Positions 33,560-45,011 of a DNA stretch of 64,000 nt are shown here, in pieces; within the stretch, counting starts at the first letter, position 1, and each line of letters begins with the position of its first letter. Both the position numbers and the translations under genes were made by a program. Location of the stretch: NCBI RefSeq assembly GCF_000340215.1, contig NW_006921536.1, positions 1,100,543 to 1,164,542 on the forward strand, in the 5' to 3' direction. Below the pieces are notes generated by a model that made no database searches, was not told where the DNA came from, and was given only the letters and a program-made list of their open reading frames with translations. Source of the stretch: Pseudocercospora fijiensis CIRAD86. Taxonomy: Eukaryota; Ascomycota; Dothideomycetes; Mycosphaerellales; Mycosphaerellaceae.

Positions 33560-35940
33560 ATACGTAAACGCTTCGTCTCCTTAAAGCTACTCTAAGCCTA
33601 TATACGTTTCCGCTTCTCGACCTAGTATCGCCTTCTACCTCCGCCCTCCTCCTCTTCGTTATCGCTAATTAGGGTTTCGTTTAGACTAAATTTCGCATTC
33701 TCTTCGCGCTCCTAGATTTCTTCGATCTTAAGGTTTTCTAATTCCTCGATTAACTCCTTTAGTATAATCTTTAGTAACCTACCTTAGCGATTCTAGTAGA
33801 GGAGATAGTATCGGAATACTATAATAGATTCGAAGGTAGTAGGCGAGTATATTCGATTAAAGCGGCCCTAGTAATAAGCAATACTAAAAGACTTCTTATA
33901 GCCTATACCTATACTCGGGATAGCGAGGACGTTCCGAGCGACCGACGCTATCGTTAGAAACTTAGGCTCTAACCGCTACTATATAGCGAGAATATCGTCT
34001 CCGAATTCGTCTAGAAGACCGGTAAGATCTAGAGATTATTAGCCCTCTTTCCGAGCCTACGGGTTTATACTTACCTATACGCCGATAGAGATCGAACTCT
34101 TCTTTATTTACTCTAGTAGTTGCTTCCTCTTCTACCTCTACTTCCTACCTACGAAATAGGTATAATATCGGAGCCTTCTAAACCTTCTTTTTCTTTATAG
34201 GAGCTGCATTTAGACTAGTTTCTTTCCGACGCTCGTAGAATATCTTTTCTAGAATAGTCTAGTAATACTTCGGCTATACCTCGTCCGCCTTCTATTCCGG
34301 CCTCTACTAGTATATATCCTTTTCTACCGGGTTAAGTAAGTACGTAACGCTATAAATATCCCCGAACGACTTAAAGGTAGTACTATAATATTTATATAAC
34401 TTAGTATAGGAGGTGTCTATAGCTTTCGTTATAGCTACTTTCTAGGGAACGCTCTTCTTAGCTAGCTTAGCTACGGTTTCCTCGAGCTCGTTAAAGAGCT
34501 AGTTATAGTACGTAAAGACAAGGTAGATCGTCGGTCCTTAGGTTCTTCTAATCGTAGTAGTAACCTTCGCGTAATGCTTACTAATATCGACGAGATACTC
34601 TACTTAGCGCTATTCGGCGGCGGTAAGGCCGAGCTACTTAATACCCTCGGAACTTTAATAGATCTCGAGAGTAGTACGTAAAGTATATCCCTTCGTAACT
34701 ATATAGAAAGTCGAATCGAACCGGGTCTTAACGTCTTAGGTAAAACGGAGTAGGCGCTAAGGAGGCCGCTTTTGCTATCGCTTATTCTATACGATATTCT
34801 AGGTATCGGTTTTAGGGCGCTCGATTAGGTTCTTTTAAATAGCCTCGAATCGGTTATATCTCTATAAGCTCGAGTTCGTATATATTACTAGACGACGAAG
34901 CTAGAGAAAAAGAGTTAGAACTATACTAGGTTGCCGGCTATAGGTGCCGGCTACGGACAAAAGTTATACCTTATATAAAACGAGAGCGAGGCTCTCTACC
35001 TTATCCCGTCTTATTACTATAACGAGTTTCTCGACTTTCGACTTTGCTTTATCCTTATCTAGGATCTTCTATTAGTCGTCGTTTAATAGTGTAATTTTAA
35101 GCGTCTTAAAGAGGGCTCGGATCGCGATTTAAACTATATAAGCGAGGTAGGGAAACTTCTATAGAGATGCAACTAGCAACGACGTCGGCTCCGATTTAAT
35201 AGGGCTAGGGCTATTACTAGGCTCCTCTTTATCGTTATTATCGTGCGTATTATCGTACGTATCCGGAATCGTAGCGAGCTTAATATTCGGAAGATTAAGC
35301 TAGATTGTAGACCTTATAATCTCCTCTACGTACTCGACCCTATCGATACAATTAGTAATTTTAAAGATATATAGGAGTGAATTGTATATACAACGCCTTA
35401 TACAATGTTCGATTATTACTAGCGTTATCCGTAGTAATCGAGATTAGTTTCGTTGTTACGCTAACCCTATCTATTACCGTATAGACAAGCTTCGCTATAT
35501 CTTTACTAGTATAGGAACCTAGAATTTTAGGGAATCCGATTATAAGTTCCTAGAGTTTCTAATCCGAATTAATAAAGTATAGTATAATCGAGAGGAAGGA
35601 GGCTCTTATAGTCCGGCTTAACTAGCTATCGATAGTAATAGCTACTTAGCGAGTATTACGGAGGATCTCCCGAATATCGTCTAACGTAGCCTCTTTATTC
35701 TTTTCGAATATAATACGCTAGGTTGTCGCGCCGAGAAATAGGGGAGGGTAGTTTGTAAGATATAGGTATATCTTCTATATAGACTCCCTTTCGTAGAAGT
35801 CTTCCGGAAGACCGTTTATAGCTAGCATTTCGTTTGCTAGTTGCTTAAAGTCTTCGGGGGAGAAATCGGTAGCCTTTAATCCTAGAGCTTCCTTAAGTAT
35901 AGCCTATAATAATTAGCTAGACCTCTACGGTTAATTAAAG
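33560..35940 (-). pseudogene. hAT transposase (RIP-mutated, frameshifted)
   Basis: The minus-strand translation gives the hAT catalytic-domain region: AITIDS, SFLSIILYFINSD, KL, ELIIGFPKILGS and ITTDNASNN near 35400-35700. Next comes DVKTRFDSTFYIVTKGY near 34720, then LTAAE and VEYLVDISKHYAKVTTTI near 34560-34640. The C-terminal dimerisation region reads VARNVLAIPS and FSIAYY near 33880-33960. TAG/TAA stand for Gln/Trp. The last part is in another frame, so there is an indel near 34050. A GT-AG-like interval near 34820-34975, containing CCGGCTA motifs, could be an intron. The catalytic Asp and dimerisation motif place it in hAT; it is inactive. Confidence 0.8.
34930..34953. repeat. CCGGCTA-type inverted repeat, site 6
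   Basis: TTGCCGGCTATAGG then TGCCGGCTAC, inside the transposase gene and possibly in an intron. It is the inverted match of site 4, so a 2.4-kb segment carrying the H3-like frame is bounded by 18-20 bp inverted repeats. Confidence 0.7.
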
Positions 35941-36014
35941 TAGCCGGAATCTATAGCCGGAATCTGTAGCTAGTAGCTATAGCCGGTAGCTATAGCCGGC
36001 AGCTATAGCCGGCA
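35940..36014. repeat. CCGGCTA-type repeat array, site 7
   Basis: Five TAGCCGG copies spaced by about 10-20 bp next to the 5' end of the transposase frame. This fits subterminal repeats of a hAT element. Confidence 0.7.
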
Positions 36015-36084
36015 TTTTACAAGACGTACCTCTTTCTAGAACGCTATATTTATATTAACTCTCCTCTCTCCTTAAGATTCCCGA

Positions 36085-36690
36085 TACCGTTTAGAATAGA
36101 GATAGTTCGTAGGCGATAAGTTCCTATCCCCTAGTTTCGAGTATTTTAAGATTAAACCGTAGAAGTTGTAGACAATTACTAGTTAACCTTTAAGTCGAGA
36201 AGTCGTATAACGGTGTAATGCCCCCTTTATAAAGAACTTCTAGAATGTGTCCGTTTGCTCTTTACTCCCCTATCGTATCGAGTACTTCCGGAGTTTATAC
36301 TCCTTTAAACGTGAGTATAAAGGGAACTATATCTTATAGACCTATTAATTGAACTGCTTTATATACTCGGGTTTCTAAAGATACGCCTAGCTAGCCTTTT
36401 CGAAGATTTCCGGATTAATACTCGATGTTCTTATATCTCCGAACAACCTTCTACTTAGACTCCGTAAAGGTAAGGACTAGGTAGTAGTACCCTATAATAA
36501 ATTCCTACTACTAGGATTCGGAGAGGATAAATCTAGCCCTAATCGTCGTCTAGGACTCGATAGGCTCGAAGGTAAGTATACGACCTCCTCTCGACGTTAT
36601 CGCAATCTCGCTTGTATACTAGACTGTTTCGACTATCGTCTCGTTATTACCCTTCCTAGTATAGCGCCTAGTATATATACAATATCGGTC
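36085..36690 (-). pseudogene. Unidentified protein frame (RIP-mutated)
   Basis: A minus-strand frame of about 200 codons, open except for TAG/TAA, with strings such as GGRILTFEPIES, EFIIGYYYLVLTFTESK and ITPLYDFST. It stops near 36085, just upstream of the hAT repeat array. No family is recognised. It may be the N-terminal exon region of the hAT gene or part of another element. Confidence 0.35.
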
Positions 36691-36816
36691 GGTATGTTTT
36701 AAGGTTTCGTACGGTAAGGTAAGGACTTAGGAGTAGTAGATGTATACTAGTAGCTATAGGGAAACACCCTTTCTTTTATAGTATCGTATCGTTAGGAACA
36801 GCTAGGTAGTAAATAG

Positions 36817-36820
36817 CTAG
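36817..36820. repeat. A3 target duplication, left
   Basis: CTAG immediately before A3, repeated at 49186-49189. Confidence 0.75.
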
Positions 36821-37099
36821 TAAAGGACGGAAACTAACACTACTACTACTACTAGTAGCAATAGTATAGGCAACCGAGGGTAATATAACCTATAGCAAAA
36901 TAGGCAGCTATGTTTAGTATAATAGGATAATAAACGAGTCGCTTAGGCTAGTAACTAGGGCCCTACAATATAGGTATTATAGAAGTGTAACATAAACAAT
37001 GTGCTATACGAGGTTAATACTCTATCTACTATATAGAAGGAGGCCTCTTATATAGGCTTAAAACTTAGCCTATAGTATAGGGCCGGTTACTAGCTAATA
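36821..37099 (-). repeat. A3 3' LTR (279 bp)
   Basis: Reads TAAAGGACGG to CTAGCTAATA on the plus strand, the exact inverse of the A2 LTR ends. Confidence 0.92.
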
Positions 37100-37115
37100 T
37101 CCCTCCCTTTTCTTC
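37100..37115 (-). promoter_or_regulatory. A3 polypurine tract
   Basis: TCCCTCCCTTTTCTTC on the plus strand, purine-rich on the coding strand, abutting the 3' LTR. Confidence 0.78.
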
Positions 37116-37207
37116 GTATCTAACTAGACACGTTTTATATTAGGCGCTTAAAACAAACAAATAGTTATATAGCCTTAGGTATCGCAGCTAAGGTTATTTC
37201 TTAGAAC

Positions 37208-37234
37208 TCTAATAACACCCCCGGGGTAGCATTG
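37208..37234. repeat. Family A palindrome, site 5 (A3)
   Basis: CTAATAACA arm, CCCCCGGGG centre and TAGCATTG arm, after the third-ORF stop. Confidence 0.72.
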
Positions 37235-37295
37235 TTCCTAGATTCTATTAATACGTAAGAACTAATTTCCTAAGCAACTAATCTACTACGCCGAC

Positions 37296-40049
37296 TTACT
37301 ATTGCTTTAATATACCGTAATCCTTACTAGCAACAACCTTATTAGCTAGTCGGTCTTCGAGAACTCCTCCGTAGGCGTTAAAGCTATTAGTACCGAAGCA
37401 CTCGGTCTTGTAATAAGCTTAATTAACGAGGAGGTTAGCAGCCTTGTCCTATATAGCGTTCTCCTACTCGCGTAGATACTCCTTAAGCTCCTTTTTACTA
37501 AACTAGAGGATTTGTTTAACCTCGTTCTAAATAACGTAACTTAACTAAGGAATTCTACCGACTAGGGTATCGGAAATACAACTAAGGCCTTCGACTAAGA
37601 TAGCCGCAGGGAAGGTAAACGGTACGTAGGTGTTCGAACCTAGAAGGGTAGCTAGATTGCGGTACGCCTTAGCAACCTTAGAGACAGTTAGGTTGTCGTA
37701 GCCCTTAATCTTAGTGCTATTAATAATACGAGAGTAGCCTAGATCGATTAATATACGGTCGCTCTCGGGCTTTAGATTACTATATAGAAGGTATAGCATC
37801 TAAATAGAGACTTCGCATTCCTCTAGAGGGTTAAGAATCTACTAAGCCGCCTCGCCTTCGTTAGCCTAACTATCGAATATATGCCCGAGGTCGTTAGTAG
37901 TAAGGTACTTCTTAGTAAGCTTACTAATCTTGTTTAGTAGAACTAGGCTACGGTCCTTAAGCTTCTTAACCTAGTTCTCGAAGACTTCTAGCTCGTATAT
38001 ATCCTCGATAATAGTCGAGTAGGCGGTCTTATCTTCTAACGTAAAGTAAACCTTAATACGTAGATAGCTAGCACCCTTACTAGCTACGAGCTTAACTATA
38101 TCTTGTCCGAGACGAGTAGTCTCCTTAGTAGGGCAGTTCTTATAACCGCCTTTACCTAGCTTAAAGTACTTAGTAGGCTTAGGGACGGAGATAAGCTTAT
38201 ATATGTAATTAGGGCGAAGGGCGACGGCTAAGAGCTATAAGGTAGGATGCTAACGGACGATTTAGTTGCTTACGCTATAGGTTTAAAGGGCATTACGGCC
38301 TTCCTACTTAGACTTAGGAAGCTTACGTATATACTAAAAGTATATGCGAAATTCCTCCTATATTAGATCGATAATAAGGGAACGGTACGCTCTACGAGGT
38401 AACTATATCTAACCGAAGACTCGAGAGAAGGTAGTATTGCTAGTCTAACGAAAGCGGTCGAAGGAGGTGCCTTAGCCGAGAATACTAGCGATTAACTTGC
38501 ACCGACGCTTAGTTAGCGTAATATCGCGAGTAATAGTACTAGCAGGGTTAAATGCGTAGAGTCCTAGGGAGGTCGGGGCGGTAGTAGGTCGTCTAGGAAA
38601 CTAGTTAGTATAACTAGCCTTAAGGGCAGTAAAGGCATCCTAATTAGGAACCTCGTAACTAATCTTTAATAGGCGACCGACGAGGACACTCGCCTTAGTA
38701 CTAGTATAGAGACTATAGACCTTAGCGGCCTTCTTAATATAGCTAGTATATATAGAGAACTACTCTTCTCCTAGCTTACTAAGGTCGTCGAGCTATTAAT
38801 AGATAGATAGGGCGGTAGGAGCTTTGCCTATAGCGGCCTTAGTAACTATATCGATTTTAGTAATAAGGTGCGCGATAGAGTCGCCCTTATAAGAACTATA
38901 GATGTTCTTAGTTAATAGGGCCGGCGAGAGGCCTCTATCCCTACGCTCGCTAAAGGAGCCTTCGGAGGACACGTCTTCTAGCGGCGTATCTAGTATATTA
39001 ATATCCGAGTTACTATAGTTAGTACTAGTACTAGCACTAGTACTAGTACTAGAAGGAGCGCTATACTTCTTAGTAGCCTTACGGAGGGCCTAGCGAGCGT
39101 ATAGTACCTTCTAACGCGCTGCTTCGGCCTTAGCGCGCTCGTCTTTAACTGCCTAAAGGACCTTACGGTTATAGGTCGAGCGACGATCTTTAGCCTATAT
39201 CTCTATAGCGAGCGTAAGACTAGTAGCGGTATCGGCCTCCGTTTCTAGGCGAAGAACCTTACGTTTAAGAACATTAACGATAGAAGCCTCTTAACCTTTA
39301 ACAATAAAGCCTATACTATTAATGCGACAATCCTTCTCTTTTAGTAGATCCTTAGTAGTCTAGGCGTTAAGATCGACCTAGATAATCGCATCGTTATACC
39401 GCTTCTAGTAGGCTATCGTAAAATCGTTAAATACAAAGGACAAGTTAAGCGACTACTTACCTACCTTCTTGCTAGCGGTAGATATACGATAGATTATAGT
39501 ACGGGAAAGGTGCTCGGCGCCTTAGCGACGGACTAGATACTTATTAACGAACGAAGAGACCTGCTTAGTACGCTCTTGTCTACTATAGGCGAAGTTAATA
39601 AGGCTCTTAGGAAGACTGCTCGGACCTCCCTAATATTCGAAGGCCTAATCGAGGGTCTTAAAGCGTAAGCGGATCTAGGTACCGGCTATCTCGAGGCTAT
39701 AGACGATAGGAAAGGCTTATTAAATATCTATATCGTTAAGAACGTCGCGCTTAAAGATACGCTTACCGATAGACTAACGTAGGTTGTTTATACCGTACGC
39801 AACTAAGATAGTAGCCTTCTCGATATTCCTATTAATAACGCGTAGTAGGGTACGAGCGTTCTCGATCTTCTCTTATAGGTCTTCGAGGGCGGTAACGATC
39901 TAGAAGTAGTACTCGAGACTAGTTGTAGTAGCTAAGGCGCTACCGGCTAGGGCTTCGATCGGAACTAGGGTAGCTAGGCTTAGGTTAATAGGAATAGGTA
40001 GGTCGCTACTACTACTAGCGCCTAGCGGGTTCGGGGCGCCGGAAGACAT
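37296..40049 (-). pseudogene. A3 third ORF, 917-aa accessory protein of unknown function (RIP-mutated)
   Basis: ATG at 40049-40047 to TAA at 37298-37296, 2754 bp, identical in length to the A2 copy. It retains an 84-codon stretch free of stops (37545-37799) including NLKPESDRILIDLGYSRI and ILVEGLSCISDTLVGRIP. Comparing the three copies position by position shows C/T and G/A differences and few indels. No known domain is seen; see the A2 entry. Confidence 0.78.
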
Positions 40050-40460
40050 AGTCGACCGAAGCGGAAGCGGATCGGAAACGAGTTTATAGAGTATTCGTTA
40101 CTTAATAATAATAATTAAAGGGCTTAGATAGAAGGGGGGGGATAGTTAGGTAGTAGCGAGTTAGTTAGTAATCGAGTAGAAGAAAGAGCTTAGGAAGCTC
40201 GCTTTAAATATAGTACGAAGGTAACGTAGTCCGTATATTCCGGTAAAGCAAACGGATAACGGCTATATATAAAAGTAAAGCTATATACGAGACTTCTTTA
40301 TTATTAGGGCAGGCTAAAGTTTAACAATCAATCTAGCTAATTGCTAGTAGCGACTAAGCGCCTTTGTTAACCTTTAGCTATCGTAGACTCTCGCGCGCTC
40401 GAAATATAACTAGTTAGTTCGAGTCCCTAGTAGAAATCTATAGTAGTAAGGCTAGCGAGA

Positions 40461-40487
40461 CTAATAACACCCCTAGGGTAGCACTAG
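40461..40487. repeat. Family A palindrome, site 4 (A3)
   Basis: CTAATAACA arm, CCCCTAGGG centre and TAGCACTAG arm. Confidence 0.72.
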
Positions 40488-40916
40488 CTTTCCTAGAGAT
40501 ACTCGGCGATAAGGAGCAAATTGCCTAGGCCTAGCGTAGCTAATTCGTAGGTATATTAGCCTATAGTACTATCGTTATAGATCGTTATAGATATAGTATT
40601 ACCTTTTATATTAGCAAGTACGTAAAGGTAGTCCGTACGTTTACCTTCTTCCTTCTTCTAAACACTAGGCTTAATAGCCTAAGGTCCCTATTCTTAGAGG
40701 CTATAGGCCTAGGTTGCTATATCTATCTAAGCGATAGGAAGGGAAAGGGATAGGGAACCTCCCTTTCTTAGTGTCTTATATAACTAGTACTAATCGGGGT
40801 AGGAATAGTTTCTAGCAGAATCTTGTTATCGTTGCTACCTAAAGGTAGTTACTAGAGTCTAGGAAACTAGAGGGAAGTAGTCCTAGAAGGGTAGAGGGGT
40901 TAGGTTCGGCTATTTT

Positions 40917-40945
40917 CCTAATGCTACCCCCGGGGTATTATTAGG
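40917..40945. repeat. Family A palindrome, site 3 (A3)
   Basis: CCTAATGCTA arm, CCCCCGGGG centre and TATTATTAGG arm. Confidence 0.75.
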
Positions 40946-41220
40946 AAATTATGCCTCGTATAGTTCTTTCTAAGGAAATAAGAGCAAAGGAATAAAGCTG
41001 TAGCAACATCTATCGAAGGTAAAAGCAAAAGCAAAAGGAAAAAGGCAATAACAAGATAAGCCGAAAACTAACAATTAACAAATAAGTATAAGTATTAGTA
41101 GGAATAGACAGTAGGGCAGTAAGGACTAAAGGTATAGGGCAGCACTACATTAATAGCGCGGAGAACGATTAATAAGAGCAAGGAAGCAACGTAGTAAGGC
41201 AGGCAGGGAAGAGTAAGCAA

Positions 41221-44200
41221 TTATCTAGTCTCGGGGTCGCCTATTACCTATAATTCTAGGCGGTTATCGTCGCTAGACTAGTCGAGTTCCTCCTCGGAGT
41301 TAGAGTTAGATAGCTAGAAGTCTAGTTCGCTATCGGAATTAATATCGGAAATGCTCTACGCGTAATTAATACGTATATAACCCTCCCTTTGTTTATAAGT
41401 TATTCCTAATAGCTTACTAAGACGTATCTAGGGATACGCATAGTTGTTAGATAGAATAGGATCTATAATCGCGGTAGGATCCTCCTCTCGATAGGTATCT
41501 AAGGTCGGTAGAGGGTCTATAGAGGCACTAATTTCCTCCTTAGTAGGCGGAGGGCAGGTAGGCTCTCTTAACTCGGCGACCTTCTTTAGGTTAGCCCGAG
41601 GGTGCGAGTGCTTCAAGGTAGCACTATTAAGTTCCTAAAGAAGGTATATAGAACCGTCGTAAAGGACCTCCTCTACTCTATAAGGCCCTTTCTATTTAAA
41701 GGCTAGCTTATAGGAGTAACTATATTCTAGCTCGGACCGGTATAGGAGAACTATATCGCCTTCCTTTAGAGGTTCCTAATTAATAGCATTATAGTTATCG
41801 AAATACTGCTTAGCCTCTTTGCGAAGGCGACGCTACCGAGTAAGTCCCTCCTTAGTAGTAGTAGTTATCTCTTTAAAAGCCTTAGCCCGTAGGGTAAGAA
41901 GATCCGCTCGAGTACGAACAGATCTCTAGTTATAAACGCTATACGTACGGTAGGACAATTCAATCGGAAGAATAGCGTCTCTTCTAATTATAACCTCTAC
42001 TAGTATAAGCCTAGTAGTATTAATAACGGTCGTTCGGTCGGCCTAGAGAAGGGCTAGGACGCGGATAGAGATCGCGACTAATCTATTACTACTATTAGTT
42101 AATTTAGATAAGGCATCGATTAAAGACCGATAGCTACGCTCGACGACGCTATTAGCTTACGGATAGTACGGGGAGATACGAACGTTCTTCGCCCTATAAG
42201 AAAGAAGTAGCGCCTATACTTCTTTAGCTATATTAGTCGTAGCATTGTCTAAGAGGACTTTATAGGGCGTACCCTATCGGTAGAATAGGTCCTTAAATAG
42301 GAAGGTAGCTATATTATAGGCGGTAATAGCGCTATAGCCCTTACGGTAATAATAGGCTTTAGGCTACCGAGAAAGACCTTCCTAGATAATATAAAGGCTA
42401 TTGTTTCGGCTTAGATAAACCCTATTACTATACTACCGTTCCCTAACTAATTAGGTAGTAGGGATACGTAGCTCGCCTAGTCGTCGGTAGCTATTTCTAA
42501 AGTTGCACTTAGGATAGCTTTTATAGTAACGAGAGACGTTAGCCTATACGCTATCCTACTAGTACCGTCGGCGAAGGACGTCGAAGGTGCCCTCCGCTGC
42601 CCGGTAGCTAAGCTCGTCGTAAACCAAACAAAGGATTTCCTATCGTACTACGGGATTATTAATAACACGCTATAGAGGTGCATTAATTATTGCTTATCGC
42701 TAAAGGATGCGATTTTTAATAAGGAACTAGCGAGAATAGCAAATAACCCGACGGTATTAACTCTTTAATAGACTAGGTGCTCTCTTCGCGTAGGTTAGGA
42801 AGTAGGCGATATAATAGGAGTCGTTAGAGTAGACCCTATTAAGGATATTATCCCTATTTAATTCATCCGCCTTATCTTTAGCCTAGTCGCTACTAGTAGT
42901 AGGATCCTCGTTAGCCTAACCCTTAGGTTGCTCGCTAGCTTCGTTAGGTTAGTTATTAGTATAGTTGTCGGCGTTCGACCTAGTAATTGCTAGCATAGTA
43001 TTAATATAGAAGGCCGTAAAGAAGGTACGGTTAATAACCGCGTCGATATCCTCTTCTTCTATTATTTCGGCGATGTCCTCTTCTATAGTAGGCCTCTTAG
43101 AAAGGCTATCCGGTCTAGTATACTTCTTCCTAGGAACATAGAAGACGTCGAAGTTAAATAAATAGATCTAGGCAACCTACCGAGCTATCGTAGAGTTAGG
43201 CAGGTCGGAGGCTATACAGTTAAGCTAATAGACTAGCGTCTAAGCATCGATTTCTAGGCGAAAGAATACACTAAAGAGCTATAGCCGGAACTTCTTTAGA
43301 GCCTTATAGACTCTAAGGTATTCTCGCTTACTAGTATTATATCGGGCCTCGATCGGTTTCTATAGCCCTAAGTCGTACCGAATAGGGTAACGCAAAGATA
43401 GCTCCTTACGGTTATACTATATTAGTATTTTACTATAGCCTTCCCCGCTCGAGTCGATAGCAACAATTAGTAACCCCGTACCCTCTAAGTAATTAATAGA
43501 TATAAGTATAGGTACGCTAACGAGTGCCTTAGTTACCTTATCCTTAGCTGCCTAGTAGACGGAAGTCTATTCGAACTTAGCATCCTTTTTAAGCAAGGCG
43601 TATAAGGGCTTATATACTAATACAAAGTTCTCGACCTAGATACGGAAGTAGGAGACTACTCTAAGCTAGGTTCGGATATCCTTCTAATAGGTAGGATCCG
43701 GCTAGGACACTATCTTTAGGACCCGTGTATTATTAGGATAGCGGCCGTTCTTATCGGTTACAAACCCGACAATGTTTATTCGTTTATATAGGAGCTAAAG
43801 CTTTTCTCTATAGACCGTTAGGTTAGCTCGCTCTAGGTCGCAGAGGATACTATCGAGGTTCTAGATGTGTTCGAGAAAGAACCTACAGATACTAGGCTCT
43901 ACTTCTTTATTGTCGTACCTAGTTTTAGGCCCCTTAATACCGATGTCGTCGAGGAAAGGCATCGCTATATAGGAGATATAGGCCGCGAGGACTTAGTTTA
44001 TAATGCGAACAAACTAGGCTACTAAGTTAGTCGCTCCTTAAGGAAGGGTAGTCTATCGGTATAGCCTAAGAGGCGTCTCGAAGCTAGTAAGGTCTCGGCT
44101 ATTAGAGTAGAGAGGGATCTAGTCGTAGCCTAGGAACACGTTAACTAGTAAGGCTATAATACAATTAGTAAAGGCTTCTAAGAACCTATTAGTCTCCGAG

Positions 44201-44943
44201 GGAAGGTTAGCATCTCTAATCGTAACTATATTAAACTTCTACGTAGCATTAATTAGCCGGTACTTCTTTAGCTCCCTAGGAGCTGTCTTCTTTTAAACTA
44301 GGAAGTATAGATTACGATATAAGGCATAGGAAGGCTCTAGTATACCGGCCTTTACGCGCTACCGTATTATATCCTTAACTATACCTCGTAGGCTCGGGTT
44401 TAGCTTAAAACCTAAGTAGGCCTAAGGCTTATACTCGATTGTTCGGATCTTCTACGGAGGGGCAACCTCTAGGTTTATTCTGCCTAGGTAAGTAAAGTTA
44501 TATACTAATACGGCTTCGCAATTATATAGAAGCTCGTATAGTAGGTCAAGCTTACGATCCGAAAGTTCTATACTAGGTTTAATCTTTGTAAGCCTCTCCT
44601 CTATTAGTCTTAAACCCCTAGGAATAGTAGAGAACTTCTTAGTAATATATTTCTAGTCGTACGGACTATTCCTAGGTAGCAGTGTCGCCTCTTAATTAAG
44701 GCACTTTTGCCGCTAGTTAGGATTCCCGCTAGGATTAGACCTATTAGTTATATATACGCTGCCCTTTATAGGCTTAATCTTGTTAGCTACCCTCTTATAT
44801 AGGGTATATATACTAATCGCTTATAGACCTCGAGCTCTCTCTCTTTATCGCTAGGCCTAGAGATTAGCGCAATAAAACAGCGCGTAAACCTCCTTAGAAG
44901 TCTCCTTAAGTCGATAGGTATATAGCTAGTAGTCCTAATTTAT
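41221..44943 (-). pseudogene. A3 pol: RT, RNase H, integrase (RIP-mutated)
   Basis: A 1241-codon frame from ATA (44943) to TAA (41223-41221), collinear with A2 pol. RT, RNase H and integrase motifs lie in the same order; the GPY-type tail is near 41680 and the acidic end near 41230-41340. A 62-codon stop-free piece (41428-41616) covers the region after the GPY motif (KHSHPRANLKKVAELREPTC). It is inactive because of RIP. Confidence 0.88.
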
Positions 44944-44967
44944 AACGCCGGCAAAAACGTTAGATTC

Positions 44968-44996
44968 GTAATAATACCCTAGGGGTAGTATTAGAC
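44968..44996. repeat. Family A palindrome, site 2 (A3)
   Basis: GTAATAATA arm, CCCTAGGGG centre and TAGTATTAG arm, between the gag/protease stop and the pol start. Confidence 0.75.
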
Positions 44997-45011
44997 TCGC
45001 GCTCTAATTAG

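Larger units (their letters stand above)
33527..36014 (-). mobile_element. hAT-family DNA transposon relic
   Basis: About 2.5 kb holding a hAT transposase on the minus strand. Inverted CCGGCTA-type motifs lie at the ends: TACCGGCTATAT on the left, and TGCCGGCTATAGC repeats on the right read inward. An 8-bp target duplication could not be found, so the borders are tentative. The element is RIP-mutated and predates A3 and probably B1. Confidence 0.65.
40050..41220 (-). other. A3 spacer between pol and third ORF
   Basis: Inverted counterpart of 25296-26442, with palindromes at 40461-40487 and 40917-40945 and a G-run near 40135. No gene. Confidence 0.7.

Noticed and set aside
30655..36014. Spaced CCGGCTA motifs considered as a CRISPR-like array
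   Set aside because: Spacing and orientation are irregular, units are short and palindromic, and they flank transposon relics in a eukaryotic genome.
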